Assembly: GCA_020809705.1 (NCBI GenBank)
Contig: CP085829.1
Coordinates: forward strand, 2,728,001-2,792,000
Origin: Calonectria ilicicola
Lineage: Eukaryota; Ascomycota; Sordariomycetes; Hypocreales; Nectriaceae
Reading direction: 5' to 3'
Length of the DNA: 64,000 nt
Shown here one piece after another: positions 1-9,736 of this stretch. The translations under genes and the position numbers were made by a program. Below the pieces are notes generated by a model. The model was not told the origin of the DNA and searched no databases. It saw only the letters and a list, made by a program, of their open reading frames with translations. Numbering within the stretch: position 1 is the first letter of the stretch; every line of letters starts with the position of its first letter.

Positions 1-5
1 ACAAG

Positions 6-16
6 TATATATATAA
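6..16 (+). promoter_or_regulatory. TATA-like element upstream of the SDR gene
   Basis: An alternating TA run lies about 100 bases ahead of the ATG at 114. It could serve as a TATA box for the dehydrogenase gene. The window begins just upstream, so the rest of the promoter is not visible. Confidence 0.35.
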
Positions 17-113
17 GGCATGCTAGAAATGCACGGCAGCTGTTTCTACCCCCGCCTGGAGCGTGTAAACAGGAGGTAATCATCAAGGGCGACCAACTAC
101 AAAGTCATTGACC

Positions 114-965
114 ATGACATCACCGTGGATCTTCATCAGCGCATCTACTCGCGGCATTGGCCGTGCTGTTACTCGTCACCTTCTGCGAACCACGTCTGTC
201 CCCATTCTCGCCACTGCTCGCCCGCACCATGACCCGATTAGGGTCAAGGCGGCTCTGCTGGAAGGTCTATCTTTGGACAGCGGCAAGGACGAAGAGGAGG
301 AGAATATCTCGCTTGCTGCCCGGCTTCACATTGTCCACGCAGACGTCACCGATGAGGCCTCGCTGAAAGACGCCGCCGCTAGGGCACAAGACTTGTTCCC
401 TCCCTCGACGCATCATCTCCGCCTTGCCTGCGCCCTGCCCGGCGTGCTGCATCCGGAGAAGAACCTGGACCAGGTCGATGCCGCCAAGAGCCTGGAGAGC
501 TTCCAGATCAACGCTGTGGGCACGCTGCTGCTGATGAAGCACTTTGCACCCTTCCTCCCGCGCCGGGCCACGCCGCCTCTGTCAGCCAGCCCCGGAACGG
601 ACGCCGTGCAGCTCCCCGCGTCGCACGCAACATGGGTCAGCGTGGCGGCGCGCGTGGGCTCGACGTCGGACAACGGGCTGGGCGGGTGGTTCTCGTACCG
701 GGCGAGCAAGGCGGCCGTCATCAGCCTGGCGCGGACACTGGACCTGCAGCTGCGGGCCCGGAGCGCCGGCGCCGCCGTCTCGGTGAGCTATCACCCGGGC
801 ACCGTGCGCACCGACCTGAGCCGCGAGTTCTGGGGCGGGGTGCCGGAGGGGAAGCTGCTGTCGCCCGAGTATGCTGCTGAGCGCCTGGTGGACGTGGTGA
901 CGAGGCTGGATGTTGCGCAGCGCGGGAGGTGCTGGGACTGGAACAGCAAGGAGATTTTGCCTTGA
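114..965 (+). CDS. Short-chain dehydrogenase/reductase (classical SDR)
   Basis: Single-exon gene of 283 codons. The start is the ATG at 114 in an ACC-ATG context; the frame stays open a little further upstream but without another ATG. The N-terminus carries the Rossmann dinucleotide loop (TRGIGRA, about residues 12-18). An acidic/Asp segment after strand 3 (HADVTD) fits cofactor adenine binding. The active site is YRASK with Tyr195 and Lys199, preceded by a Ser near residue 178 in the VSVAARVGS segment. A PGTVRTDL segment follows, as in fungal C-factor-type SDRs. The family performs NAD(P)-dependent oxidation or reduction of carbonyls or alcohols; the substrate here cannot be predicted. The enzyme is probably cytosolic, as no signal peptide is seen. 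No biosynthetic neighbours are present, so it does not look like part of a metabolite cluster. Confidence 0.88.
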   Translation: MTSPWIFISASTRGIGRAVTRHLLRTTSVPILATARPHHDPIRVKAALLEGLSLDSGKDEEEENISLAARLHIVHADVTDEASLKDAAARAQDLFPPSTHHLRLACALPGVLHPEKNLDQVDAAKSLESFQINAVGTLLLMKHFAPFLPRRATPPLSASPGTDAVQLPASHATWVSVAARVGSTSDNGLGGWFSYRASKAAVISLARTLDLQLRARSAGAAVSVSYHPGTVRTDLSREFWGGVPEGKLLSPEYAAERLVDVVTRLDVAQRGRCWDWNSKEILP

Positions 966-1580
966 GGAAGGTGGCTGCACAGGGCTAGCAAGCAATAAAT
1001 TACAGAATATTAGGAATGTAATATGAAACAGTTGTGGAAAGTATTTTGGTTGGACGCAGTATTTGTGATGATATAAGTCTGTGGTACATCGTGAGCCCAG
1101 CCTTGTTACCGCCATCATGACCTAGGGATTCAGTAGACCCATTCTGACTCACTAACCTTAGCAAGATCATACTTGTAAGCTATGTCGGCACCCCACCCCT
1201 TAGAAAAAAACGAGCCATCTATTGGCTCTCTTGCATACATGTAGGCAGTTGTGTTGAAGCGACGTTATTGCTCGTGACCAGACACATGGGGAGTTACGAC
1301 CCCGCCACATCTGGAGACGCCTGACCCAGCCTGATTTTCATCTCCTACATTCATCTGCAAGCACCAGGGCCAATTATTTGGCGCCACGTGCATTTGCGTG
1401 TCGGCAAATCCTACTGCAAAAACCAACGAGCGATTATCCTGTTCCATCATTACCTAGTCATCCATCAGTCTTACCAATCTTCAAGGCCCACCAAATCTGG
1501 TGCTTCCGACAAAGTATTATGGGAACGAACACCATCAAGAGCATAATAGCAACAAATTCCGTCATCCATGTCGGGGATAG
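966..1580. other. Intergenic, no gene recognised
   Basis: 3' flank of the SDR gene and upstream flank of the NLR fragment. No reading frame here resembles the helical N-terminal region normally found before a fungal NACHT domain. Confidence 0.5.
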
Positions 1581-4350
1581 TCATGGAAGCACAAGTTAGA
1601 TACTACCAAACTAGGAGCTGGTCAGCTCAGCCTTTTGACTCCGTTCACAGCTACTACATCTTTTGGTGATCCCCGAGAACTGAATCGCTTATTTTGGAAG
1701 TCTCACGTTCTACAAAGCCTTTGTTTTCAGTACCTCTCGCAACGCGAGGATACTATCCCAGAAGCCCATAAACGCACCTTCAGATGGCTTTACAAAGCCA
1801 GCCCAAACAACCAGCGTGGTTGGGACAATTTTTCGGATTGGCTTTCCCAAGGATCCGGTATCTATTGGATTCAAGGGAAACCTGGCTCTGGTGGGTCTAT
1901 ACACCATCTCACCCTTCTGTTCGCTAATACGCCAAATGAGTAGGCAAGTCTTGCCTCATGAAATACCTCTATGCTGAAAAGGAGACCCAATCCCTTCTCG
2001 CCCAGTGGGCTGACGACAAATCCCTTATCAGCGCTAATTTTTTCTTTTGGTATCAAAAGACAGACTTGCAGAAATCTCAAGAGGGCCTGCTACGTTCGCT
2101 CCTTTATCAAATTTTCAAGAAAGAGCCGAATCTTATTGACGTTGCTTATCCCGAAGCCTCACAAAACTTCCTCGAACACGATATCCACGATAACCTCACT
2201 GAAAGGAGTCATCTAATTAGGGCGCTTTCCCGCATATTTTCTCACACATCGTCGACCAAGTTTTGCTTCTTCGTCGATGGCCTAGACGAGTATGATGGAA
2301 ATCACCGTGAAATTATCGAATTATTTCGTGATATTACAAATTCTCCAAATATTAAGATGTGTCTTGCTAGTCGACCTTGGCCCATCTTCGAGAATGCCTA
2401 CAAGAATTTCCCAGGGCTTACTTTACAGCATCTTACTCATGATGACATTACCAACTATGTGACCGACCATTTGCTATCTAGCTCGACGATGTTAGAACTC
2501 CAAAAGACCCAACCTGAACGAACCTCCTTGCTCATTCAAGAAATCGTGCATAAATCTTCTGGAGTGTTTTTATGGGTAAAGCTGGTCGTCATATCCCTGT
2601 TGACCGGACTTGGGAATAATGATGAAATCGATGATCTGGAAGAAAGACTACGTCAACTGCCCCAGGACCTGGAAAATTTATATGTATACCTTCTCGACAG
2701 GATTGATGTAATATATCTCCGCCAAGCTATCAGGTTCTTTCGATTTGTCCACATTGCCAACAGGACTTTAACAACATTGGAAATATCGATAGCAGATGAG
2801 TTTTCCCAGGATGAGCAGTTTGCCGGCCATAAAATCGGAATCATGGAGAGGGATGAAGCTCTTTCGAGATCTAAAGCTGCCGAGGCAAAGATCCAGAGCC
2901 GCTGCCTTGGACTTCTGGAATGCAAAGATCGGGGCTTGGTTTTAGACACCGGGTTCGAGCGGGTATACGATGATAGGCATTTCCTGGAAAAGGTGACCTA
3001 CCGTGCTGGATTCGCATCAGATCGCCAGGTGCATTTCATGCACCGCAGTGTCACCGACTTTTTTAACAAGCCCAGCAATTGGAACAGGCTCGAGGGCCGG
3101 TTGGAGTCTCCAGACCCAGCCCTCGCGGCGAACCGGGCTCTCTGCTGTCTGGCCTCGGAAGAGTTGAAACGCATTTTCTCGATTCGACAATATAATGAAT
3201 GGGCCTATGACCATAGGCCATTTTTAGCCTTGGTGAGAGAGTGCCTAACTCGCGGGGTGGAAGCGGAACGTGGAATGAAGACGGCGCAAACCGCAGCGTT
3301 TGATGAGCTACAGCGGACGGCCACATACCACTATTTTGAGGCCACGCAAAACATCACTGGAAGGACTTGGATCCATGAACTTCTCCATGATCTCTCTAAC
3401 AATAGAAACGCAAATACAATGTTTCTGGCCCTCCTCATCAAATATGGGGCAGAGCTTTCCTTCGCGGCGAAGCTAAGGGAGGGCAGATGCGACCTAAAAC
3501 CTGTAGATGCTCAATTTCTCCTAGATTACACTGTTCAATTACCACAAGCCCAACCACGCGTGGTGAGGTTGCTTTTGAGCCAAGGGGCCCTCGTCAACAA
3601 ACCTACTTTGGGCAAAAGCCCGTGGCAGATAGTACTGTGTAATGTTTGGAACCAGTCACAAATCGAGGACCAGAAATCAAAAAGAGAGGCGATGCCAGGA
3701 GCTTCCGAGGTAATAGAATGTATGATTCAACATGAAGCCCACCCAAACGAGGTCTGCACTCACTTCAAAGAGGGGTCGAAACAAGAAGGCCCAAAAGTTG
3801 CCAGTTCGTTTCTTGCTCTTACTGCCCTGATACGTTCAGGTAGCCCCAGATTGGTTCGGCTGCTCTTGGAAAGAGGAGCAGATCCGAATTTTCTGCTCGA
3901 TGGTGAAACTCCTTGGCAGAAATCCTTGATCTACTTACATGAAAGATTCTGGGATTTGACGAGGATGTGCAGGCCGAGTTGGTTGAAAAGTGGCTGCACC
4001 TGTATAAAACACTGCTTGAGCATGGTGCTGACCCAAGGGCATCCGCAATGGTTCAGCGCAACGGACACAACAAAGCGTTTCGGCCACTCTCCATTCTCAA
4101 CATCATTCGGGAAATACTCTCGAAATTTGATGAGCCAAGGGCGAACCAATTGCTAGCTTTAATACCGCAAGAGATATTATCCGCACTCCAGGTTCAGTTC
4201 ATTTGGGGCATGATTCAGCCACCGCCAAGTCGCGATGAGGGGGTATCAAGTGAAGAGCGGGTATCAAGTGGAGCGGGCGAACCAGTTGCCGGATCTTTTA
4301 AGAAGAGGAAATGGAAGCGCTTTTTACAACGGTTATACCCAAAAGCCTAA
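1581..4350 (+). pseudogene. NACHT-type NLR fragment with weak ankyrin repeats, 5'-truncated and frameshifted
   Basis: Exon 1 runs in frame from 1581 to 1890 and exon 2 from 1944. The frame opens after a TAG at 1578 and exon 1 has no ATG, so the N-terminal effector/helical region and the start are missing or lie on an unrecognised exon. Splicing 1891-1943 creates the Walker A motif GKPGSGKS. It is followed by a Walker B segment (FFVDGLDEYDG), a sensor-like LASRPWP, and the HRSVTDFFN segment seen after the NACHT of fungal STAND proteins. The C-terminal third has degenerate ankyrin-like units (LLLSQGALVN, LLERGADPN). Near 3953-3960 the coding signal jumps frame: the original frame ends at 4156, while the next frame carries LLEHGADPR and runs to a stop at 4350. 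The family consists of intracellular receptors for non-self recognition and programmed cell death. With both ends damaged, I read this copy as a decaying paralogue. Confidence 0.75.
1891..1943 (+). other. Intron splitting the Walker A codon run of the NLR fragment
   Basis: 53-nt intron, GTGGGT donor, GCTAAT branch-like site at 1922-1927, TAG acceptor, phase 1. Joining 1890 to 1944 rebuilds the sixth residue (Gly) of the P-loop and continues into the NACHT reading frame. If retained, the frame terminates at the TAG that forms the acceptor. Confidence 0.8.
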
Positions 4351-4720
4351 GGGCCATTATATAATATAATTAATGCTCTCTTTTTATGCGACGAGACAGA
4401 CGCTCTAGTTCATGCATGGCATTTCCCCTCACATACATTCTGTCAATTCCTCACTTTGCTCGCAACTATCCGCACAAAGGTAGGTGGTACACTGGTAAGA
4501 AACTAGACACAAGAGAACTGAAAATTGGAGATAAAACAGTCGTATTAAACGAATATCTGAGTCGTCGCTGTACTGATGCCCCCCCCTTCCCACGCCTAAC
4601 CAGCCAACGTAATGGTACAGAAAAAAAGAAAACGAAATCTGCATGCCCTACCGCGTACCGCTGCTCAATGGCTGCGGCTCAAGATAAATAAAACATCTCT
4701 TTTGTTTATATTTTCGCCGT
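4351..4720. other. Convergent 3' flanks
   Basis: Region between the stop of the NLR fragment (plus strand) and the stop of the Chs5 gene (minus strand). It should hold both transcript ends. No gene seen. Confidence 0.5.
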
Positions 4721-5937
4721 CTATAGCTCAACCTCCTGGAATGATGACCCGTCGGGCGTACCAGCGGGTTTCTCATTTTCGTCGTTGCTCTCGCTGCTCT
4801 TCTTGCCGCCTTCACTCGACAGGTCGCCGTTACTTGCTGACCCTCCGGGGCGCAGGGCAACCTTTTGTTCTTGGACGTCTTCAAATCGCACCTTTTGCTC
4901 CTCCTTGGGTGTCGCTTTGCTCTTTGGCTCAGGTGCTTCGTCGCTACCGCTCGACTCTGGCTCAATGTCCTTGGACTCCTTGTCTTCCTCGGGCTTCTTC
5001 TCCTCTGCCTTACTCGACGACTCTCCGTTCTGGGCTGGTGCAGCTGGGAGATCCTTTTCCTTTTCCACAGGAGGCGGGGCTGGTTTAGGCTCGTCCGGAG
5101 GGCCGGGCCTCATTGCATCCAAGTAGAATTTGGTGACACCAAGGATACGGCCGTTCTTTTCGCAAGCTTCAACCCACTCTGGACGGACAACGGGAATGTT
5201 GCTCTCCACTGCCTTTTCCCACTGCTGGCCTCGACCCTCAGTAGTCACAAAATGGGTTGTGTCAATGCGGACGCCATCGACAATCTTGGCGCCGATTCGC
5301 TCAACAGCCTTGCCAAGGCTCTCCTTGATGGAGGCTGGCAGGATGCCCGTGGTGATAGTGATACCGCTCAAGTCGGTCATCTTGTGGGTTCGCACTGGCA
5401 CTCGCTGGCTCACAAAAGTGCCGGCTGTGGTGCGCAGGACGAGGTGGAAGGTGTATTCGGTGTCGACTGCGAGACCACTGATCTTTGTGCTGTGCATCTG
5501 GAGGGGACGGGGAATGTTTCCAGCCTTTTGGCCATTGCGGTAAAGGCTCAGGGAGATGAGATCGGCAGTGGCGAGCTCGATAGGATCCCACTCGAGGACG
5601 ACGGAGGTTTGGGTAGCATTGCGGCAGCGCAGCACGGGCGTCACGGGTTCGGCGGCGCCAAAGGCATCGTAGATCTGGTCTTGGAGGGCGCGGAATGCGC
5701 GGTCGGCAGTGGCCTCCTTGGTCGCGTTTTGGGACACGTTGATGTCGACGATGCTGCCGGACGAGATGTTGGGGGGGAGCAGGATGGATGGGAATTCAAT
5801 CTATGCCAAGCAGATGTCAGCGAGCGAGCACATGGTGGGCTGATTAGGACAAAATAAAAACATACCAGGCGCTTATCGGGCGTCAGGAGGACTGTGACGC
5901 CGGCGTCGACCTTGCCGACGGTGAGGGAAACGAGCAT
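4721..5937 (-). CDS. CHS5: Chs5, exomer scaffold for export of chitin synthase (FN3-BRCT protein)
   Basis: Two exons: 5866-5937 (24 codons) and 4721-5800, joined over a 65-nt intron (5801-5865) with a GTATG donor, GCTGAC branch and TAG acceptor. The product is 383 aa. The N-terminus (MLVSLTVGKVDAGVTVLLTP, then IEFPSILLPPNISSG after the join) is the conserved Chs5 dimerisation/Arf-binding region. A fibronectin type III domain follows (about 75-165, with LEWDP and TEYTFHLVLRT) and then a BRCT domain (about 166-260, with HFVTT and RPEWVEAC). The tail is Lys/Glu/Pro-rich and disordered. In yeast, Chs5 with ChAPs forms exomer at the trans-Golgi and sends chitin synthase III and other cargo to the plasma membrane. 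Length and domain order agree with filamentous fungal orthologues, though the acidic tail varies between species. Confidence 0.93.
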
Positions 5938-6769
5938 CGTGTCGTGGGTCGCAGTGACGGTTGACTTGGAGATAATTGGAGATGGGGCTGTCGTCACAAA
6001 GACACAGGCCAAGAAAAGGAGGAGAGAACTAGGGCGTTGGGCGTGAGGAAGAATGCGAGGCGCACTTTCTGCTTATTCACCGGTATCAAATGTGGCCGTC
6101 GTCGTCGTTGTCGTTATCGTCGGGTGCGCAGGGAAAAGGGGCGGCCAGATTGGTGGTGATGATTGTTCGTGTGGGTAGCTGCCTGAGAATTGGACAAGCT
6201 GTCGTGGAGGTTTCGATTAAGCTTGAGGTGCCGTTTCGCGCCCGTGTGCAGTGTGGCTGGGCCCCTGGGCAGTGTTGTGCTTCCACTGAGGAGCTTGGGG
6301 GCGGGGCGCTAACCCGTGCTTTAGATAGAAAGGCTGGTGCGTTTGCCGTCTTTGGGCCCATGCATCTTCGTCAATCTAGTCGCAGCTGAGACAGTCTGAA
6401 ATGAACATGTAAGTCGATGAAAAGGGGGTTGCGCTCCTTTTTTGCTGATTTTTCTTTTTTTTAATGTCTCTTTTCCTTTCTCCCATTTATGTCACTTGAT
6501 CAAATTAGATGCCAATGGCCCATGTACATGATGGCTTGGATATCAATCTCGGACACCCTTTCAAATTATTAGTCATACGTCTATTTTAGTCATGTCTATA
6601 AGCAAACCCAGACACTCCATGATGGGCTTCAAATAGGGTTGCGTCTCAGAGGGAGTAGGTATCAAGTAACATTATACACGGTATCAAATCATAGGTTTCC
6701 CCTCCATCCAGTATAACCCAGCTCGCGCTTCAATCCATCTCTCATATCTCATCCAAGGACTGCTCCCAC
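5938..6769. other. Chs5 upstream region / 3' flank of the next gene
   Basis: No exon recognised. Contains the Chs5 promoter and leader on the minus strand and the 3' flank of the gene ending at 6770. Open frames here have no recognisable protein character. Confidence 0.5.
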
Positions 6770-7567
6770 TTATGCTTTGGTCTTCCTCTTGTGATCCGCA
6801 ATCACTGCGTCCGCAAGCGCTTTGCCGAATTGCACTGCCGGTGCCGAGGCCGCCTTTCTCGAGTCAAATATCGTTACTATCAGGGTGCCTTTTGGCGGGG
6901 ATTTGGGGTCAATCTGCGGTTCCAGCGCAGCCCAAAACTCTCTTGCCAGTCGCCGCTGTCCCAAAGTGCGAACCAGACCAGTCTGGTCGTCCAGCGCAAG
7001 AAAATATATCCATAGCGGCTGCGTCTTGAGCTTCTCTCGGTACCTGGATTTGATGCCCTCCATAAATGGATGTCCCCGCGGCTGTAAATAGACGAGGTGG
7101 TATGGGTGTAAGACGTATTGGTCGCTGATGGCAATTTTGCAGGAAAACGTCTTATAAATGTGTTTATTTTCGGTGCTTAGGAACAAGGGCCTTGTCTTGG
7201 AATTGTCGTACTGAATCCTTGATTCCTGAAGAAAAGCCCAGACATCCGGTGTCGTCATGAGCTTCCCATTGTTGATAAATTTCTTTGCCGACGCCGGCAC
7301 GAACATCTTGACGCCGCGGTTCTTCTGGTTGCCATTTCCATCCGAGTTCGTCTTCTCTGTTGAGTTTCGTATTGATTGGCCTGATCTCGGCCGCGAATTG
7401 CTCGGCGCATTCTCCTTGCTCGATGTGCGTCGGGTATCGTTTTGCCTCTGAGGTCTTTGCCGTGTGAGTGTCGCTTGTGCGGGAGTCAGGGTTGAATAAG
7501 CGCAGCGAAGGGAGACCAATGGCCTCGACAGCAGCCTGGCGCTGAGGGGAGCTGGTGCTATTGGCAT
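6770..7567 (-). CDS. Probable mitochondrial protein of unknown function
   Basis: Single exon, 265 codons, taking the ATG at 7567; the frame extends upstream without another ATG. The first 35 residues are rich in Arg, Ser, Leu and Ala with almost no acids (LSARLLSRPLVSLRCAYS), typical of a mitochondrial presequence. A Gln/Asn/Arg-rich linker follows to about residue 90. The folded part starts around KMFVPASAKKFINNGKLMTT and holds a well-conserved-looking core (IYKTFSCKIAISDQYVLHPY, then WIYFLALDDQTGLVRTLGQR). It ends in a basic tail. I do not recognise the family, so no function is assigned. The gene is divergent from eIF1A, with 646 bases between the two start codons. Confidence 0.75.
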   Translation of the reverse strand: MPIAPAPLSARLLSRPLVSLRCAYSTLTPAQATLTRQRPQRQNDTRRTSSKENAPSNSRPRSGQSIRNSTEKTNSDGNGNQKNRGVKMFVPASAKKFINNGKLMTTPDVWAFLQESRIQYDNSKTRPLFLSTENKHIYKTFSCKIAISDQYVLHPYHLVYLQPRGHPFMEGIKSRYREKLKTQPLWIYFLALDDQTGLVRTLGQRRLAREFWAALEPQIDPKSPPKGTLIVTIFDSRKAASAPAVQFGKALADAVIADHKRKTKA

Positions 7568-8213
7568 GGTGGGATGAGGCAGACGGTTTAGCTGTGGCTC
7601 ATTTTGAGTAGAGGGCAGCCAGGGAGTGTCAGTACGGCTGGCAACGCAGTCTCGGCCGGTCGGGATAGTGCGGTGGCGTGTTCGGGTCAATCGAGGTTTG
7701 GGCGAGGCTCAATGCCAGTTCAACTGACTAGATGGTTCGCCGGAACGGTCTGGTGTCGTCCAAAAAAAAATCGTACCCACTCGGGTGAGGTCAGTCGCGA
7801 TTTGAACTTGGCTGGACGGGACGAGCCAAGCGCTGGGCCCGCCACCTGTGGCTGTGCTAACAGTACAGTCCGTAAATGCACACAAAAACCAAGCATGTGC
7901 CGGCCAGGTCCTGCTAGCAGGATACCGTGCGTCACACGACACAGCGGGCAGCGTCGCAGGTACACAGGTAACCAATGGATCAGGCAATGCAATCCTTTGT
8001 CCCCAGTTTTGAGTCATCCCAAACTAAGCGCAGCCCACCCGGAGGCGCAACAGCCCAACCGCGCGGCCCAAATAAATTGGTCCCTGGTCCCTCCTAACAC
8101 CAAACACTCAGTCGCCCCCGAGGGAAAAATCCATTTTCTCACCAACCACAACAACACGTCGACATCGACTCCAAATTCTACCAGGCCGTTGATATCCAGA
8201 GAAAGACTTCATC
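7568..8213. promoter_or_regulatory. Shared upstream region of the mitochondrial gene and eIF1A
   Basis: Head-to-head intergenic region of 646 bases. The last 100 bases before the eIF1A ATG are A/C-rich and pyrimidine-rich, as is usual for leaders of highly expressed fungal genes. No single factor site can be assigned with confidence. Confidence 0.45.
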
Positions 8214-8965
8214 ATGCCTAAGAACAAGGGAAAAGTGCGTCCTCTAGATCCCCTCATCTCCGTCTCCAACTTCACTCTTCCCCCCGCTTGCCACACGCGC
8301 TCGCCACGAAAAAAAAAAATGCCCCGCCCCCACCATCATCACCATTGCCATCACCACACTGGAGCCTCAGCCTGATCTGCGTCACTTTTTTTTTTTAAAT
8401 AAAACCCTCGCGACAATTTTCTTTGCTAACCTATCTTCTCTCAACAGGGTGGTAAGAACCGCAGACGTGGTACCAAGGAGAATGATGACCAGCGTCGAGA
8501 GTTGACCTTCAAGGAGGACGGCCAGGAGTACGCTCAGGTTATTAAGATGCTCGGAAACGGTCGTCTCGAGGCTCTATGCTTTGACGGCACCAAGCGTCTC
8601 GCCAACGTACGTAGAGCCGCGCGCATCTTTCCCTAGTTTCACAAGCATCCCCTCGCTAACCTTGCCTTCTCTAGATCCGTGGTAAGATGCGCAAGAAGGT
8701 CTGGATCAACCAGGGAGACATCATCCTCCTGTCTCTCCGAGACTTCCAGGACGGCAAGGGTGATGTTATCCTCAAGTACACCGCTGATGAGGCCCGAACC
8801 CTCAAGTCGTACGGCGAGCTCCCCGAGAACGCCAAGATCAACGAGACCGACACCTTCGGCCAGGGCGAGGATGGCGAGGCCTACTTCGAGTTCGGCGACG
8901 CCGACTCTGAGGAGGAGGACGAGGAAGAGGGCGGCAAGAAGGAGGTCGATATCGACGACATTTAA
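8214..8965 (+). CDS. TIF11: Translation initiation factor eIF1A
   Basis: Three exons: 8214-8234 (only seven codons), 8448-8606 and 8675-8965, giving 156 aa. Introns are 213 nt (8235-8447) and 68 nt (8607-8674), each with a GCTAAC branch site. The spliced N-terminus [20 protein letters not shown] is the basic tail of eIF1A. The OB fold follows (about 25-100: [40 protein letters not shown]). The protein ends in the acidic tail [18 protein letters not shown]. eIF1A binds the A site of the 40S subunit and, with eIF1, controls scanning and start-codon choice. Length matches yeast Tif11 (153 aa). Identification is firm; splice joins are supported by frame and conserved sequence. Confidence 0.96.
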
Positions 8966-9736
8966 GCCATCCACCCATCTTCCAACCTTCTCAAAACCCC
9001 ACCGAGCCCCCGACGTCCCGGCCGAGGCTGCTTCCGTCAGTCCGGCCGGCGTTGTTGATACTGTCTTCTCTCTCCAACCCGTGGCTCAGCACCACGGGTC
9101 CCACGACAGTAGTTGCTGTGGAATTGGATGGCCGTGGTGGGAGGGACGTCACGGCTCATCGCCCCTTTCTATATTTCGACTCTACTTTGTCTAATGTACT
9201 ACTTGCACTCGACGAATATGACATGTTGCATCATAAATCATTGCGCTCTCGCCGCCCACAAAAGCACTAGTTAGACAGAGACTCAAAATTTCCAATGATT
9301 TTTTCTTCTTTCTTCATTCATCTACGTTCAAAAGTAACTCAATCAAGGTCAATGCCCACGAGGAGGCTGTTCTCGGCCCTCGAGTCTAAAGTTGGCCTGA
9401 TCCCCTTCTCTTCTCTTCTCCTCTCAATTCGCGCGCACAAAAAAAGGTATAACAGGAACCTCCAACGCCTTGCGGGCTTCATTCACCAGAGCTTTTCCTC
9501 TTTTCCCTGCCAGACCCATTTCGGATGCCCAGAGAAAGCTCAATACGAAATAAAACCCCATAACAGTGCCCAAGGCCGTCAAGTGTAGTGACGTAGAAAG
9601 TAAAATGTAAAAAGAAATTGGTATTCGAAAAACAACTTCTCTCCACTGACAGACCCCAAAACTCCCGAACGACAAGGCGAAAACTTTTGAAGCCATGCTT
9701 TTCGTAACCTTCTCTTCGGGTGCTGCGGAAACCCGT
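8966..9736. other. Convergent 3' flanks of eIF1A and Las17
   Basis: Contains both 3' UTRs. On the minus strand the sequence down to 9424 remains open when read on from the unspliced last Las17 intron; see the separate finding. Confidence 0.5.

Noticed and set aside
1378..1599. Upstream exon of the first NLR
   Set aside because: The frame starts at TTG, has no similarity to NLR N-termini and cannot be joined in phase with convincing splice sites.
3903..3972. Intron in the first NLR to explain the frame break
   Set aside because: GTGAAA..GCAG gives the wrong phase and an immediate stop, so a one-base indel is preferred.
4865..5857. 330-codon plus-strand frame opposite Chs5
   Set aside because: Crosses the Chs5 intron and has no domain; the minus-strand Chs5 model explains the region.
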